Shown here: piece by piece, positions 1-15,200 of the stretch
Layout of the letters: every line of letters starts with the position of its first letter
How positions within the stretch are numbered: the first letter of the stretch is position 1
Assembly: GCA_008508345.1 (NCBI GenBank)
Contig: QNGE01000855.1
Coordinates: 1-64,000, forward strand
Length of the DNA stretch: 64,000 bases
Source: Paragonimus westermani
Taxonomy: Eukaryota; Platyhelminthes; Trematoda; Plagiorchiida; Troglotrematidae
Direction: 5' to 3'
Made by a program: the position numbers and the translations under genes
The notes under the pieces: model-generated
Told to the model about the DNA's origin: nothing
Database searches by the model: none
What the model saw: the letters and a program-made list of their open reading frames with translations, nothing else

Positions 1-3000
1 TCCGCTTATCTTTTGGCTGTCTAACGTTTCTTACTGTTCTTAACATTGACAATCGCTGCCTGGAAAAAGAGAAACGGCGGCATCCGCCATCTGTCACATT
101 ATGATGATGACCAGTCATTAGACTATACACATTGTGCATAAACATGTCGTGTTCATCCACTATGCAGCTGAAAAACTTCATAATTGAAAATGCAGGGAAG
201 TTGATCATACAGGCTGAACTGGGAGGCCTCTAAATAAGCGCACGGTTCAATAGAACATGATCTTTCATTCAGTCGAATAGTCGCGCAGCTGAACAATTAT
301 TTTACAATTCATCTAGGATGTCACGCTTGAATGGGTTGTATGCACAATACGTTCGCGTTTAAAGACGAAGGCACAATGACAGAGAACACAACCGGCAACC
401 CGTGCGACAACAGACTGATAGAGTTAGGTTAACAGTGTATCCAGTAAATAGCACAAAGCTGTTGAAGCGGTCACCACATGAGGCATTGGGTTCCAATATG
501 TCAAGAATGGGATAATATGAAAAGAATCATGCGTTACGCTTACCATGTAATTGGGTAAGTACACCCAGTTGTCGTTGCAAGTACAAACAAACATTCAATA
601 CAGTTGTACTGACACAACGTCCAGTATGATCTTTCCACGAAATGATGTTTCACTGAGATGATTCTGCTGATCTGTTGGGTGTCGTTCTATACTTCCAAAG
701 TGGCCTAAGCTAAACGAATCTCCCAGATCGAGTTGAATATAAGGTAGAAAAGAGCACATCATACCGAAGTTCCAGCATCGCGCACAAACTTACGACAGTA
801 GGCGTCTCAATCAGGTAGAGTTGGCGAACGCTCACTGCGCATTGCTTAGGCAAGACTGTTTTGGAAAATCGAGGCGTGTGATCCGTGTAGGTCACGTTTC
901 TATCTCCAATATCCTGGTGATTTTGCACCCGTAGACGATCAGCACTTGCTGCTCAGACTCAATTAGAAATTTCGTGGTGTATGAATTTGTAATGCTGGAA
1001 CTCTGGTGTGGTGCTTCTGTTTCCTCCCTCCGACATACATGTTTGGCCGTTTATAACAAAGCGGTTTGACGACAGTTAAAGGACTCATATGTTTCAACAC
1101 TGACGTGAACGTAAGCACTAGAGTTAATTTCTTTTCCTATACAGAAATTTGTATCTCAAGGTTCTGCAAGTAACACTTGAAGATAAAATCAAAGGTAAAC
1201 CTCTCTAACACCAGGTATAATGGCATCAAACAAACGTTTTGTAGCAGCCAGTTTATCGATTGTACCCACTCTAACTATCATTGTTGACAGCGTAGGTCAT
1301 CTCTGGAAATTTCAGTATTCACCCGAATGGTAGTTGGTATGCGTCGAGACAGCAGCAGGCATTATAACTACTTTTAAATGATACAATCCAACTGGCGCAT
1401 TACTTGAAGATGAGGTTCATTTGCATTAAATCAGTTTTTGTACAGCATGTTTAATGAGATAAACGATGTCAAAATTGTTCAAACAAACATGACAGATTGG
1501 ACGAAGGGAGGATTCTCGTTTTTCTTCTTGTGGCTCCTACACATTTTCCCTGAATTCTGTGGGTTCGAGACCAAGAAATTACTTTGTTCCCCCTTTTTGT
1601 AAGAAGTACCGCCAAAACATTTCGTACCTACGCGAAATTCCTGAGCTCCGTCCCCGGCTCCATACTTCAGCCGTTAGAGCGTTTGTCACTTCTGGGTATA
1701 CTGCTTCTGTCATGTTTCGAGTCCAAGCGAAGCTAAGATATTCCTGCAACTGAGTCCTCTATTAATTAATTATTCAACCTCGTTCAAAAACGTAGGCCTT
1801 ATACGATTCACTACATGCGTACCTGAGTTTATTTGGATTTTTGTGAATACCAGATCGCACAGTGTGTGTGACTGTTGAAACATGCTAACATGAAGAATAT
1901 TTCAACGAGGGACTGACAGTGAAGGTGCTTGAAGTGATGTTACATTCTTGAGCCAATAAACCATGTATAAGTCGAAACATGGTTTCATCATGCAAAAAAG
2001 TCTCACGGGGGTTTCATATTCAGCCGGTTTAAGATGTGGCAACACATCCAACCCACGTTGGTTTGCTGACAACGTTCACCCAAAGTATGATTCCACAGTT
2101 GTCGGGTCCGTTAAGTGTGTGCGTTACAAACACATCCGTTTTCGAGTTCAGTGTACTGTTCATCTTCTGTCGGGGAAGACAGAAGATTACGTAAAGTCCT
2201 TCATTTTGATGTGAAGATCACAGTACTCCTGCGCACTGGTGCTAATTGCCTACCCTGTCGTCGAGTTTGATCGGTTTCGTCTCTGCTTGTGCAACTTCGT
2301 TCAGTAAAGTGGGATCACTCTCCAACTTGCACCTTATCGTCTCTGTTGCGCAATCACGCTTACGAACCCGAGGTCCAATTCACAAAGTGATATTTCCATT
2401 CAAATGTCCCACCCAATTCCCGCCTGGTTCAGTGCGTTCGGCTAACGTTTTCTGTTGTGGATATTCGTTTTTTAATTTCTCCACCAGCGGGACGACCCCA
2501 ACTAGTGCCGACTCGTTAGATCCTTCATGTTTTGCGTGATTGACTCTTTATAAGCTTTGTTCTCATCCCACAATTGCATTTAGACATTCCATAGAATGTC
2601 AGAATAATGGTCTCTCAGATTTAGTCACCCATCGAAATCGGACAACATGCACAAACAAACGATCTTGAGCTTGTTTGCAACGTCTGTCCTTTTGACCTTG
2701 ATGATCACTGTCGACGTAGGTAAGATGCAACCCTATGTCTGGCCAGTGTTAACTGGCCCATCTACTAAGACCCCTTCACGAACGCCAATACCCAGATGGC
2801 ACTGGAAACGGTGTGTCACTGCTTATATCATCGTCACGCACCCACAATAGAATTATAGGCGGAATGGTCATCAAAATGACCAGTCGGTTGCTCCGGGGCG
2901 TATTTTGGTTACGGCTGGAGTTATGCGAAATTCTTGCAAGGGATATTGGCCAAATATGAAAAAATCACAGTGTACAACATTAAAGGGAAAACCAATAAAA

Positions 3001-6000
3001 ACTGGTGCAATGTGATCCACCCAAACACTTTCGGCATACCGTAAGTAAAGATTTGCCAAAACCACTCGTTACTACTGACTCACAGTAATCTGTATAGTTT
3101 TCTACCACTCCCTTTCTGAGAGCACTCTTATACCTAATTGCGATCGAAACAACTTAGTCCAATTTATGGACTTTTTCAAGCCCGATGTTCTTCGCTTGTC
3201 CGTTAGGTTGGGTCAGTCTCTAACTAACCGGCTTGCGAAATGGCTACCTTCCAGGAAGATGGAAAGGTGAGGTTTCTTATAGATGGGCCCAACATTCTGT
3301 GCCGTTGCTTCTCATGAGTGATTTTCACCTCGCATCGAAAAATACACTTTGTTGTGTGTTTGCGTGGATAGTGTATTTCATGTATACGGGATGGAAGAAT
3401 TCCGAAATGACTTAGAACACAAAACAACTAGTGAACTGTCTTGAATGCCTGTGTCATTGTACGCCTGTATCTTCTGTAAATGTTACGATATAGTGTGATG
3501 GATTTTCCCATAGCATAGGTTTGTGAAAACAGTGTCTTTCTCACGTTTAAACATACTGACCCAAGAAAACTGTCCATATTTTGTGAGGAAGCAGCCGTGA
3601 AAAGGATGTTTGTAGGCAACCGCCAAGTACGCCCAAATTTGTCAATACCAAAAGCCTGCATATAATTACAGCTCTATGCTACCCCGCAGTTATCACACCT
3701 CGGAGGTTCATTTACAGCAAGAATGATGAACATACTGTAGAGGATATAACCGCTGTATCAAAAAATCAGGTATCTGTATGCAATTGACAGAAAGGCCTAT
3801 TCTCCCGTGTGAAAACCGACCCTCGTGGAAGACTGTATCTAACTGTTTAGCATCAAAACAATTGGAGTTTGTAAATTGAAGGTTTTGTGAACCCTACTGA
3901 TGTGTTGACTTTGCACATACTAAAAGCGTCCCCGGTGCAACTATCAGCCGCCAAGAAAGACAGCACTTTGGCGATGATTTTCAATCTCGAAGGACTACTG
4001 ATCCTTTAGCGTCTTTAGTGACAGTTCTTCGGTTACAATCAACCGATACCTTTATGTCATCCAGAAGTACGTTTGTTCTCCTCTTTGAACAGTAGGTTAT
4101 TTAAACGTGTTTTAGCCGCATAATTAATCACATTCTAACGAGTACGTCGTTGACTATTCATGTGTGGTTGAATATGTGATTAAAACCTATAAGGATACAC
4201 CAGAGACGACCGAAATACGTCAGTATCACCTACAAGCGAATGTGGCTCTAAGTTTGACCATAAAATCATTGACAGTGGTTGACAAGACTGCGTCATGAAA
4301 ATGTGGACCGTAGTTCGAACCCAGATAGTGATAATGCTATACACAGTAAATTACACCAACCTTCACTGGCGCTTTTATCATCCTAAGGGATAAATTGAAA
4401 CTGCTCATATTTAGCTATTAGTTCCAGCCGAGCTCTGTTAAAAACGTACTACTCGTAACATATACAATTTGACCAGTATAAGTTGAATCCCCCAACAGTT
4501 CCAATACCAGTTACGTCACTACTACTGATCCCTCGATTCCGTTTTGGATCCGAGGCAAAGCACAAGGTCTTCATAACATAATGATGGCGTTGCTAGCATT
4601 CTTGTCTAGGCTTATGCTGATAGACGTGATACTGACGCTGTAGGTCACGCTTAAGACAGTCAGACCATGTTTTCGTCAACAATGACCAAATGGATTCCAC
4701 TAGACAACCGATTTAAACAATTAGTTCAATTTCTAATTTTCCTTCACACTCGTATCTGTGGCCGTCTGTGACCAGCGTTCGATTTCGTTCATTAAAAGTA
4801 CAAAATATCTAGACCGTGTGGTCGCGTTCACTGTCCGACCGCTTCCTACGATCATCGCGAATGCAGCATCCTCTCCTTTGTGTGATCAGTCGATGTTTGT
4901 GTGCGATATTTTCCACCGATCCGGACATGACGAGCGTACTGTTGCAATCGTCTAAAACTGTCTAATGTCGTGCGAAGTTCTCCGTATATTCAGGTGCCAT
5001 CTCAGACTGAAACATGGCAAACTGTAAAATACTCCAATACACTGACAGTTGCTTCCTACATCTTATATTATGTAGCCCACTAAGATGGCAAGTTTCTACC
5101 TATCACCGACAGGATGATGGTCCACCCACTCGGCAATCCCCTAGAAACCTGACCTTGAGTGCAATGTTTTGCAATTTTTCCTCATTGATTTGTATCGGAC
5201 CTTTGGAAGTTCTCGCTTATTTGAGGTCAAAGCAACAAGTTCCAGGACGCACAGTATATTCCCGTTACTCCGCCTAAAAAGACCAACTATTTTCTGATTT
5301 TTGAGAGAGCAAAAACTTAAAACTAAATCGACAACTATACGGCGTTGGAAAAAGTGGATGGTCAATGTTATAGCTAAACCATGACCGTTCTTGGGATTTG
5401 CCAACTGCTAAGTGAGTACACACGTGGTGATCCTGTATCACATGCCCTTCCCATGGACCGACAAGGTGTGCTGATGACCAGAACCAAAAATGAATGCGTG
5501 CCAGTGCAAGAAAGTGATGGTGATCTCACAAACTTTTCGTCCCTATCCTCTTGACGATCAGTGAATTTAGTTACTTTGAAAGTACATTTATAAGGGAACT
5601 GTATTCTTTGATTAAATTTAACAGATTCCCTAGAAATATCTACTAGTCAGTGCCAAGTGACCAAAACCGGTAGATTTCTATTACAATCGTAAACGTAGGC
5701 AAACGATAAAACTCGAGTGACTAGACAACCGATTCTCACAACTGATTACGTGGATAGGTTGTGTTCATTTTTGAACCGAAGACTTTTGAGGAGATCTTGC
5801 CACGTCTCGACGAAGTTCAAGAGTTATAAGTTTGGTTGATACAGTACACTCGAGTATGCTAACGTCAACTCCATGGTGGTATCCACACCGACCAACGGAC
5901 AGATTTCGGCGCTCACCCATGTCAAACTTTTCGAGCTGTCTCATGTAATATCACGCACACAAGCACAAACTTGCGTTCTAATCACAGAACCGTCAGTCAG

Positions 6001-7640
6001 GTACATTATACAATAATTCTTATGTTACCATGCGTGTAAAGCAACTCGTTGAATCATGACAATCGTTTGTCAAACAACGGTGCTAACGTCAAAAAATGAA
6101 TTCCTGATAAATTTACAATAAAGATGACAAGTTAACTCATAATTGCTTGAAAAACAAAAAGTCATGCGATGAACAATCAGCAGCGTAAGCGATATCTGGG
6201 AACTGAACTAAACACGAGATTCAGGCAGGGCCGAATTACAGGGATACTCAATTTCCATTATTCGGGTGCTCATCGAACAAATTCATCAATATAGTTATTA
6301 ATATCACTAAAACGAATGATTTCTGTTGAATGCAGGATACAACTTTATGGAAGAACTGATTGGTTAACGTAAATTTTTCATACTTTATTTCTAAACAAAA
6401 TCAACAGCAAAAATGATTAAAATTAGTCAGCAGGTTCTCCACCAAAATTTAATCTACATGTAAACTTTTTGGCTGTTTTGATTTACAAGTATATTTTCCT
6501 GAAATTCACAATCAGGTTGCCCACGCATACTTTACACTACAAGAACACTCAAAACAGTTTAGGAAAATCATTCAGTCGATCCTGCTTGTAATTAGTGAAT
6601 TATTGAATACAAAGAACTCTTCATATGATCTTCTCGTACGGTTGTACATTGTCTTGCTTAAAGGTATGTTTTCTCAAGATGTTTGGAGAGATTGGTTATA
6701 ACTCGTCACATCGTTACTAAGAGTGCACAAAACCGGGGCCATCGTGACCGCAAAGTAAGCCTGGTCTGGAAGGTTTTTATCCCTGAATAGCTTGTAACAG
6801 GTATGAGAAAAACGTGAGCAAGCTCTCTTGCAAAACTGACATATCCATATCTGTTGCCAACAGTTCACCAACAACCTTCTTGTTAAAACATTCCACAGGG
6901 TACATGTAGACGTTCCAAGCCATCGTTTCCACCTCCTGGTCTCCTACCCTTGTAATCCGCCCTAGAGTTTCCGGGCGCGCGACCACTGTCCAACTACTCA
7001 GTAGTGACGCTGTGCTTCACACAAACAAGAGTAACTCTAGTCAACCTAACAAGAGTCGTGAAAGTTGCAAGGTCAACCATTTAGAAATTTTCACTGTCGA
7101 ATCACACCCCGAATGATACACTTGTGGTCGCGGAATATTACCCGTCGAACAAGAGCACTGTTCACAATGAGAAAAAACGACAATACCCCATTCCGCTGAA
7201 TATGAGAACAAGGTCAGCCAAATATTTCGTGGATTTGCCACGATGAACACTGACATCATTATACTATCATTACTGTTGCAGGTTACTGGTGAGACATGGT
7301 AGAAATCCCATAAACTATGTGAATCATCAACACTGAAGTTGCGTCCTATCAAAGACGCGCAAGTCTGAAATACCACTCAGACTTCTCCTGACGATGGACA
7401 GCCGCCATACCACGAGCTGTCACAGCAATTGGTCTTCAGTCTTACTGCAATCAAACGCTATTTGGGACACAGTTCACCAAAGCTTCTTTCGAAATGATCC
7501 TTTTCTTAGGCACACTCAACCTTACCAGTGTGCTAGGCAGACGTCCAATCACCCTTCCCAAAAATCTCACTGCATTGACCCGTTTTGTACAATTGTGGGC
7601 CTGTTAAAATTTATCACGTTGTGTTCTTTCACCTGATAGA
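1..7640. other. No recognisable gene
   Basis: I read this stretch on both strands and found only short open frames with no family signature, no convincing exon with splice sites and no clear repeat. It is probably intronic or intergenic sequence with very old repeats. Confidence 0.5.
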
Positions 7641-7649
7641 TATTTTGTG

Positions 7650-8715
7650 GAAAACTTTGTTGCATTGCACTGGAAATGTTAGCTTTCGTTCTTTCGATCA
7701 GTCCTGTCTTCAGTTAGATAGTGTAGCCCTGGGAAGTTCACTTGGTTCCATTCCAGCAGGCCTTTCCTGCTAAGAACTAAGTAAGAGATATCAAGCTTGT
7801 CATGATGCATGTGTTAAGTAGACGATGCAGTAATATTCGGTCGATCTAAACGGATAATAGACAACCGGGTTCAACGTCAGAATAGCTAACATCATAACTT
7901 GAAGAGTACAAGTGAATTTGAGGTCAACTACTGCCAGTCATTTCCAGACATACTCACAAGTCGCCTAGATAGCTAGATTAGAACAGCTGTCTACTAGAAA
8001 TCTACGTGATCCGTCCAATACTTAAACTCCAGCAACTTTACCCCAGTCCAACGTGAACGAACTTTAGTGAATATGTTGTTCACATGAGCAAGCCGAATTT
8101 GTGCTGAAGGAATTCTTGCAGAAGTACTAGACTTGGTTATTTCTAGTTTCACAATCAGGCGTACAAGAAACACGATCGAAAAGCGAGGTCACTGCCAAAA
8201 AGGGTCTTCGTAAGGATGTTTTCCAAGGGTGGGTACACCACGCATCAGTTAACACATAGATTAAGGACTTCAGTTTCACAAACGTCTAATGCGGTTGAAC
8301 TCCACACACCCATTTGTACCCAGAAACTCTCAGTGCCTTCAGTCAAGCGAGGTCGGTCGCCCAATGCGTTTGCAATTTTATGTGTAACTATGATGACTGT
8401 TACGTAAACAGGATTGGGTAGTGCGCGATCCCCGGCTGAAGGAACATTAGCCTAAATGGGTGCAAAAATCCGTGTACTCGAAAAACAGCAAAGTCCTTGA
8501 AGCACGTAAACAACCAGTGTTTCCAGTCACTAGACACGTCCTGACCACCGGTCAAGCTATCTAACTAACTTGTGCTTTGAGAATCCTACAATGCCATTCC
8601 AACTTGAGGTTATTGTGATTCGCGGAGACAACTGCAATCTGTCGATTCAGGCTATCTCTGTGTACTCAAAAATAGCTGTTAGTGAACCTGACCGTTCCAC
8701 TGAATTAATGAACAT
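7650..8715 (+). pseudogene. Penelope-like retroelement remnant, RT to GIY-YIG end
   Basis: This is a 5'-truncated, frameshifted Penelope-like element. In order, I see the RT block around the template-grip motif, where the family's DGVAMGSPLGP reads DSVALGSSLGS (about 7708-7755), then the catalytic block as VDDAVIF (about 7818-7838). Next comes the connection region with THQLTHRL (about 8240), then a GIY-YIG helix piece reading RDPRLKEH-stop-PKWVQKS (about 8424-8471). Last is the C-terminal block starting TRHVLTTGQ (about 8526) and ending in LLVNLT (about 8700). Several frames and stops are used, so it is dead. It matches the copy at 56.7 kb at the DNA level through the C-terminal block and into the 3' flank. 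The family's function is target-primed reverse transcription with a GIY-YIG nuclease. The assignment rests on motif order, not on a search. Confidence 0.75.
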
Positions 8716-11700
8716 CCCTATTTGTTAACTGTAAAAAATTATTCATGTTACCCTAAGTTTAGTACGAAATGTTTGCACTTAACGCTTCTCCTGTTCTAAC
8801 TTTTTTTGTTAAAACTTCAGAAGGGACCCATTAGCTTTAAATTAGTACTTGATAATTTACATAAAAGAAACCTTTGTCACCGATTTGACGTTCAGCACAA
8901 CTCGCAAATCAGTGCAACGGTCAGTAGCACGCGCACAAATTATAGAGAAACTCAGCCAGCCTGAAGATTTTATGTGGTATTACAATTTTATTGGATGAGA
9001 CTGTATATATAGCACGTGTTCAACGATCAGAGTTCTAAGGAGGCACACACCCGCACTAATCTGCCGACTCCAACGGCTGTGAGATGACCGGTCTACAAAC
9101 ATGTGATTAAAACATAAATGAAAACCTTCATCTACTGCCATTCCCATACCAGGTTCCAGGTACAGTTCTCCGCGAGTGGTCACAAACATAAGGCCTGTGG
9201 TGCTCCCCTTGTGACTGTTTAACACATATTACGTATACCGTCCTAACTTGCAGAAGTAAAATAACGCGTCGCACAGACAAGAACAGAGCTATGGCCACTG
9301 TTAAAATACCGCGAGAAGCTGGATCTGTGTACCCAGACAACGTGAGTGTGTGTGCATATATGCTGGGCACGCTGGCAGTATCCGTTAGCCGTAGCTTGTC
9401 AGCACGACCTTAGCTTCCCGTTTACCTACGTCTGGTTGGACTGGGTCATGTGACATTCCTGATTGAACACCTGATTGCCCGACGCAATTACGATTGCGCC
9501 CATATACTCTATAGCTAACCGCTTAACTTCACAGGTGCTTTCGCTCGTTAATCTTTTGTGTTTTTGTTAAACTACTTCACTCCTGACCAACCGTGCGAAA
9601 CCCCCACATTACGGACATAACAGTTACGAGTATTCTTCATTTGTCATTAAAAAAATTTCCGCTTTCTCAACCTTAAAATGCAAAATTTGTCACGTGCTGC
9701 CAGTCACTATTTTACGTGAATAAAAACTATCCATTCCTTATCATACTCACGCAACACACCGACTTCTGTCAAGAAGTGTGACAAACCAGATGCATTTTAC
9801 AATAAGTGGTCTTCCGAAGTGGTATAAGTTCCGTATTGCCCACACATAACACAGGTATTAAATGGGTACATAATGTGTAAGCCAATAGAACCTTTTTGAA
9901 ACTAACTAATTGATGGTTCCTGTCAAATCACAAAATGCTGCTGCATTTTTTATGCTGAACGTTGACTTAACTTTCGAGCTAACTTGTTTACGAAAAATTC
10001 GCTCGATTCTTGTCAGCACACTGTTGAATCAAAGAGCGGTTACTCTTTCTTGTAGCACTCTTCTTGAATAAACGACAGAACTCCAGTTTATTCTACTCAT
10101 GACAGAATTGTTGCTAATTTTACGAATAACAGGTGACACCTCGTCGTTTTTGCCACATTTCAACCATCAGTAAATAGAACAGGATGGTAGTTGGTCTGAG
10201 AGAATTTGAAAATGTGTTGGATGTGATATAATCATCTCTTTCCAGAGTGACTTGAACCCATCTTTGACTATACAAAATTTAATGGAAGTTCCATTTGGCT
10301 TTGAGCAACTCATATTCATGTCTCTTGACCGGATGCAACAGAACCGAACTAATTATCTTATAATCGTTAAAACACGGGTAAGGTTGAACAAATTTTGATT
10401 CTGTAAATTATGGATGGAAGTGCACACAAAATTCTGACTTAACCCACGTCCACTTATTTAAAGTTATTCAATCAGCAGTGTACCGTCCAGTAATATGCAT
10501 TATTGGACTTTGTCAATCAAAACAGGTGAATTTCTCTCAGACAAAACTAAGTTCGTAATGAACTTACTTTGTTAGGTTTCACCATCCTTGTAGACAACCG
10601 AATCAAATATGTCAACACAATCTTCTGTCTGGACCAAAAATATTACTTCATAAAAACTAGTATACCTACTTGACAGTTTGTTTAAATGATGCTGACTTGC
10701 TGTCAGTTCTGACCGAATCCTAAAGCCATATTTTGAGTGTCCTCCACTACTCAGACAACAGAATAAACCAGAAGAATTGATGTGAATTTTCACTTTCTCG
10801 ACTTATTACCAATATGGCTGTTTTGTAATGCTTTACTTGTTTGAAATAACAGAGGATTGTAACGGTAATCTACGACTTGAAATATCAGAAACGGCTGCAA
10901 ATAAAACAGTTATATTTTAGGGATTTTAATAACATTTTTGGTCTCCAAATAGGCGGGAAAAAATCAGCAAACGTGTAGTGTGTTAGAGGAAACATAGAAT
11001 AATCCTTAGGATGAATATGACAAAGGACACGAATGAAGTCAGTGTGTTTAATGTGCATATTCAAGGGCCACTACTCTTCGCCAAAAGAATGCCATTCCAG
11101 TACTCAGCCTTTGCACGTAAGTAATTACCATTTCGGTCAAGCTATTTTGTATGATGAAAACACTTTCTTGTCGCTGCATTGTTTACCTCGGCAACTGCTA
11201 CTGCGATAAACTCTCAACTTAACAACCACGATTGACTGCACAACCCAATTAAGATTAGTCCGACCAAGATCTGTTAACTATCATAGTCAGACTACTGGAT
11301 AAACTACGGACCGCTTCTGAGAACACGATTACGTGGTAAAAAAGACGTGTTAATTATACTAAAATACAAATTTTCATGATACCCTATCCTTGCTCACGGA
11401 TAAAAAACGAGGCGTAGATGCATAATGTTTATGATGGGTCACTAAGATTGGCGTTAACTTTCAGTCCAAGATAAGTGCATATACAGGCTTATTCTGTACA
11501 AGACTGAACGGTTGGATCATTCGTCGTAGCCGTACTGTGGAGCGTGTAGGCATTCCGTATCCAACAATTTAAGAATATGTTTGCATTTCAGTGTATTCTT
11601 TGTGTGTCCAGTGACGATAATGACTACACCTGTGACTACCCATCGGTAAGCATTTGAGTTCAACAAGCCATCACCATGCAGGTTGCAGGAAATGGTCGAA

Positions 11701-12170
11701 GTCGAATCAAAAGTGTACGAAATGTCGTTTGATAGTGCATGAGACCTTTCGATGATTAAGTTACTTTCAAACACCCAAATGAGAATGGTTGGACTAAAAT
11801 AACCATCAACAAAGGATGATACGACGATCCAAACAGTTTTGAGTGACAACAACAATGCGGAAGTAGGGTTCCTCAACCTAACGAATATGAGCAATTGGAT
11901 ACAGGAGGACGATAGTGCCTTCACTTCGCCTTTTCAGACAGTGTCATAGTAGTTGCTTTACTCGCTGGTCAGTATTCATATCTGCTTGTGAAAAATTTGG
12001 GAACTCTATTGGTTAGCAAATGAGAGAAGTAGGAGTCATTCTTGATGTTGGCAACTCATGAAACCACTCGATATCAATTTGGAAAAATGTCCATAACTCA
12101 CATCATCGGAACGCTCGGCCATACAACTCACAGCGTTTAACACATACAAAACACAAGCGATCTTAATACA
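8716..12170. other. No recognisable gene
   Basis: The first 100-200 bases still resemble the 3' flank of the Penelope-like copy at 56.7-57.1 kb. Beyond that I see only short frames without family motifs. Confidence 0.45.
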
Positions 12171-12171
12171 A

Positions 12172-12265
12172 CTGAGGAGTGAACACACTCCTGATGATGA
12201 GCTCTAGCAAAGCTAACGAGACTAAGATGTAGTATACTCTTCCAAAAGAGGCCGGCCGAGGCGTC
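12172..12265 (+). repeat. SINE fragment with decayed hammerhead
   Basis: This is an old copy of the tRNA/hammerhead SINE. It keeps the hammerhead 5' core CTGATGA followed by a remnant of stem II and then the conserved block AAAAGAGGCCGGC. The GAAA core box has become GAGA-like, so the ribozyme is broken. The tRNA-like head is not readable here. Confidence 0.6.
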
Positions 12266-15200
12266 TGTGGATACAACAACTGTAATCAGTTGCAACTGCT
12301 GCTCGATACGTATCAACTAAAACCCCAACTAGTTGTGAACTATATGAAAACTTGTTCAACGAAAGCAAAGAGAAATTACTCCCTGACATTCCTTCTTATC
12401 AAAGGAGAAATCTTGCACGTCTTTCAAGGGTCTGAATGTAGAACTGTATTGCTCAAAAAATATGATTCTTCTGTTTTTCAAAAAATAACAACCATTTCAG
12501 TCACAGTCCGTTTCTTTGTAATGGGCAATTTACATTTTTATCTTATGTATATCCGGTCGTTCACACGACAGGGTATATATCGGACCTCCAAGACTGTCTA
12601 CATTCTTGTCACCAAGACATGCAGAAGATTTCCAAACTGAGCTTAACATGAGTTGCCTCATAAAACAGCAGGTAAAACTCTATATTTCGGCAGAATTATA
12701 CGGTTCTAACTAGAAGTTCAAAGCGTAATTCAGTACAATAGGAGTTCACCAACGCTTTCAATGATGTGTCATCTTGGCATAACTTCCATGTCATGATCCA
12801 CATCTTTGTATCAAGAATTCCTGATATCCATCGCCCTAGTTCGTGAAATATACAAACTGTACCAAATCCAAAGCTTCCCACTTCTCACTCAATTACCGTC
12901 AGTACAGTTACCCATAGCTCCATAGCTCTCCGCTGAAACAATATCTCGGTCAGATCATCGCAACCTCACAGTGCGTAGAGGACCTTATGGAACCCATTGT
13001 CTCACACGATGGAGTTGTTCTCTACCTGATCAGAATTGCATGCGATTGGGTAGAAAATAGGACCAACACTCACTCAGAATCGATCGAACGTGAGCGCAAA
13101 ATGCACTACCCTCACGCAAGACACGCTGCAACCCTACGTGCATGCAGCGATTGCAAACCCGTTTACCCAAATGGACAAAATGGTTCACAGTTTACCCTCG
13201 TTAGCTGACTCTCGGTGCCGGCCATTTCACATGTTTTATTGAACGTAGCCGATTCACTCGGTTACCATTTCCCACATTCCTAAGTTGTGCGTACCAAGGA
13301 CGCCTGGTATATAAAGCTTTTTATTGCCGGACACCCAGAGGACGATGTGGGAAAGTACACAATCATGAATGCGAACGTTAGACTTCCGTACAATAGCAGT
13401 TCGTTCATCCACACACGTCCCACACAATACATACAAACACGCCTCCAGTGTCCAGTCTCCCAGATGTGTAGAAATTTCGGTAGTTTAGGTACGTATATAG
13501 TTCCGTTAGTTTTTTCCGTACTATACATTAGCGATGCTGTACATAATGTAAAAATATACAAGAACATCATTCATCTACCGATTCCTAGACAGATTATTTA
13601 AGCAAAGTGAATTGATTGTTAAACAAAAGAAAATCAGACATTGTCAACTTGGTGAAAGCCTTGGATACGCACAAAGCATCCTCGGTGAAAAGAACTGGAG
13701 GTTGTAGATAGGCAATTGGTAGCGGACCTGTTGGAAATTGTGCACTTTGACCAACGCAATCCGGTAAAATGTTTGTGCGGGAAGTGTTTCACTTCAGCGT
13801 AGCTTCCCAAAGATGATATTGGGGTTCTAGCGAATAGCCAACTGCATGATTTCAGTGTTAAGCAGCGTCCAACTTGCCACTGTGGGGTAAAGTCTAGGAG
13901 GACACTAATGGGGAGCGTAATGTTAGTTTCCGTTTTCATTCACAGTGCTGCAGAGTTATTTGGACTAATGAATCCGGGTTTGCTTGCAAGAAATTGAACG
14001 GGAGAGTATGTGTGTGTAGATTCTAAAGTGAGCAAGCTTATGACAGTTTGAATCTGCTATAAATACAAGGTGACTGGTTTAGCCCATCTATGGACTTTGA
14101 TCTGGTTCATTGGAAGGGGTAAATCGATCTCATTTGATTTCACCGCCGGTGCTTTCCTGGCTTAAAATACAACTTCCTCCAACTACCTTCACTCTCACTA
14201 ATGTTTGATCGCGATGCTGGGATACAGTACGATAATAACGCACATTTTCAGCAGTGAAACCTCGCAAAAGTGTTTAAATTCGTCAAAAAAACTTATTGCC
14301 CAATTCGGTTTTCCCCGACAACTTGACCACAATCCCATAAAACATACATCAAAGTCTTGAGCGAAGCGGATAGGCTGTTTGTCCAGACTACTCGTCTAAT
14401 ATATTGGCTGAATTTCCTCGCAAAATAATCCTGAAGTGACCTATTACACAATGAACAATGTTAGGTCTTTTTGCACGTGTTGACCAACCTGAGTGAGGCA
14501 ACTCATTGTTGAGAACAAGCACACCCACCTTCACACTCCGAAGTAACAAATGAACAGACTAGTTGACAGTCCTCAGCTTGCAGAGATCAAGCATGTACAC
14601 TGGACTGAAAATGTTACCTTTCTCCTTGTGTACAGCGCTTCGGGTATGGTGCCTGACTCGCTGAAGAGATCGTAGATTTATTGGATAGGTGGAAATCGAT
14701 AAATCAAATAACAAATAGCACCCAGCATGTGACCGATGACTGGGTTGCAGTGGAAATGAAGGTGCAGCCGGTTGAAAGCAGGAACAGTTTGGTCTGATCC
14801 CTCTGTACAATATCAGCCGCATGTGTCTACGTCCTGTTTCTTCCAAGAGCGTACAACAGTTCGATACTATTCACTGTTCGACGAAAATGATTGTCCTGGT
14901 GCTACAGGAAGACAGATGGCTGGTGTGTATGTCAGTCACTCTTATCCCCAACAGACAGGCAGCCGTATTAGAGTATTTTTATGGTGAATCAAGATATATG
15001 AATATGAAAGACGAAAATTAGATGTGTTGCGTAAAATCTTGAATTAATAATTCACTGTTTAGTTCCGAAAAGATACATCGATAAACAAAAATATCGAGGC
15101 ATTGAAAGATTTGTGAAATGCCACGGCAGCACTTACATCCCGCTACCCTGACTCTAAAGTAGTACACAGTCACACAGAGTCTGATCCGCTGAAATGACCC

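Noticed and set aside
11517..11924. 135-codon minus-strand frame with hydrophobic stretches
   Set aside because: I considered it as the missing LHFPL2 exon because of orientation, but it lacks the expected Tyr-Pro-x-Gly-Trp and Cys-Gly blocks.
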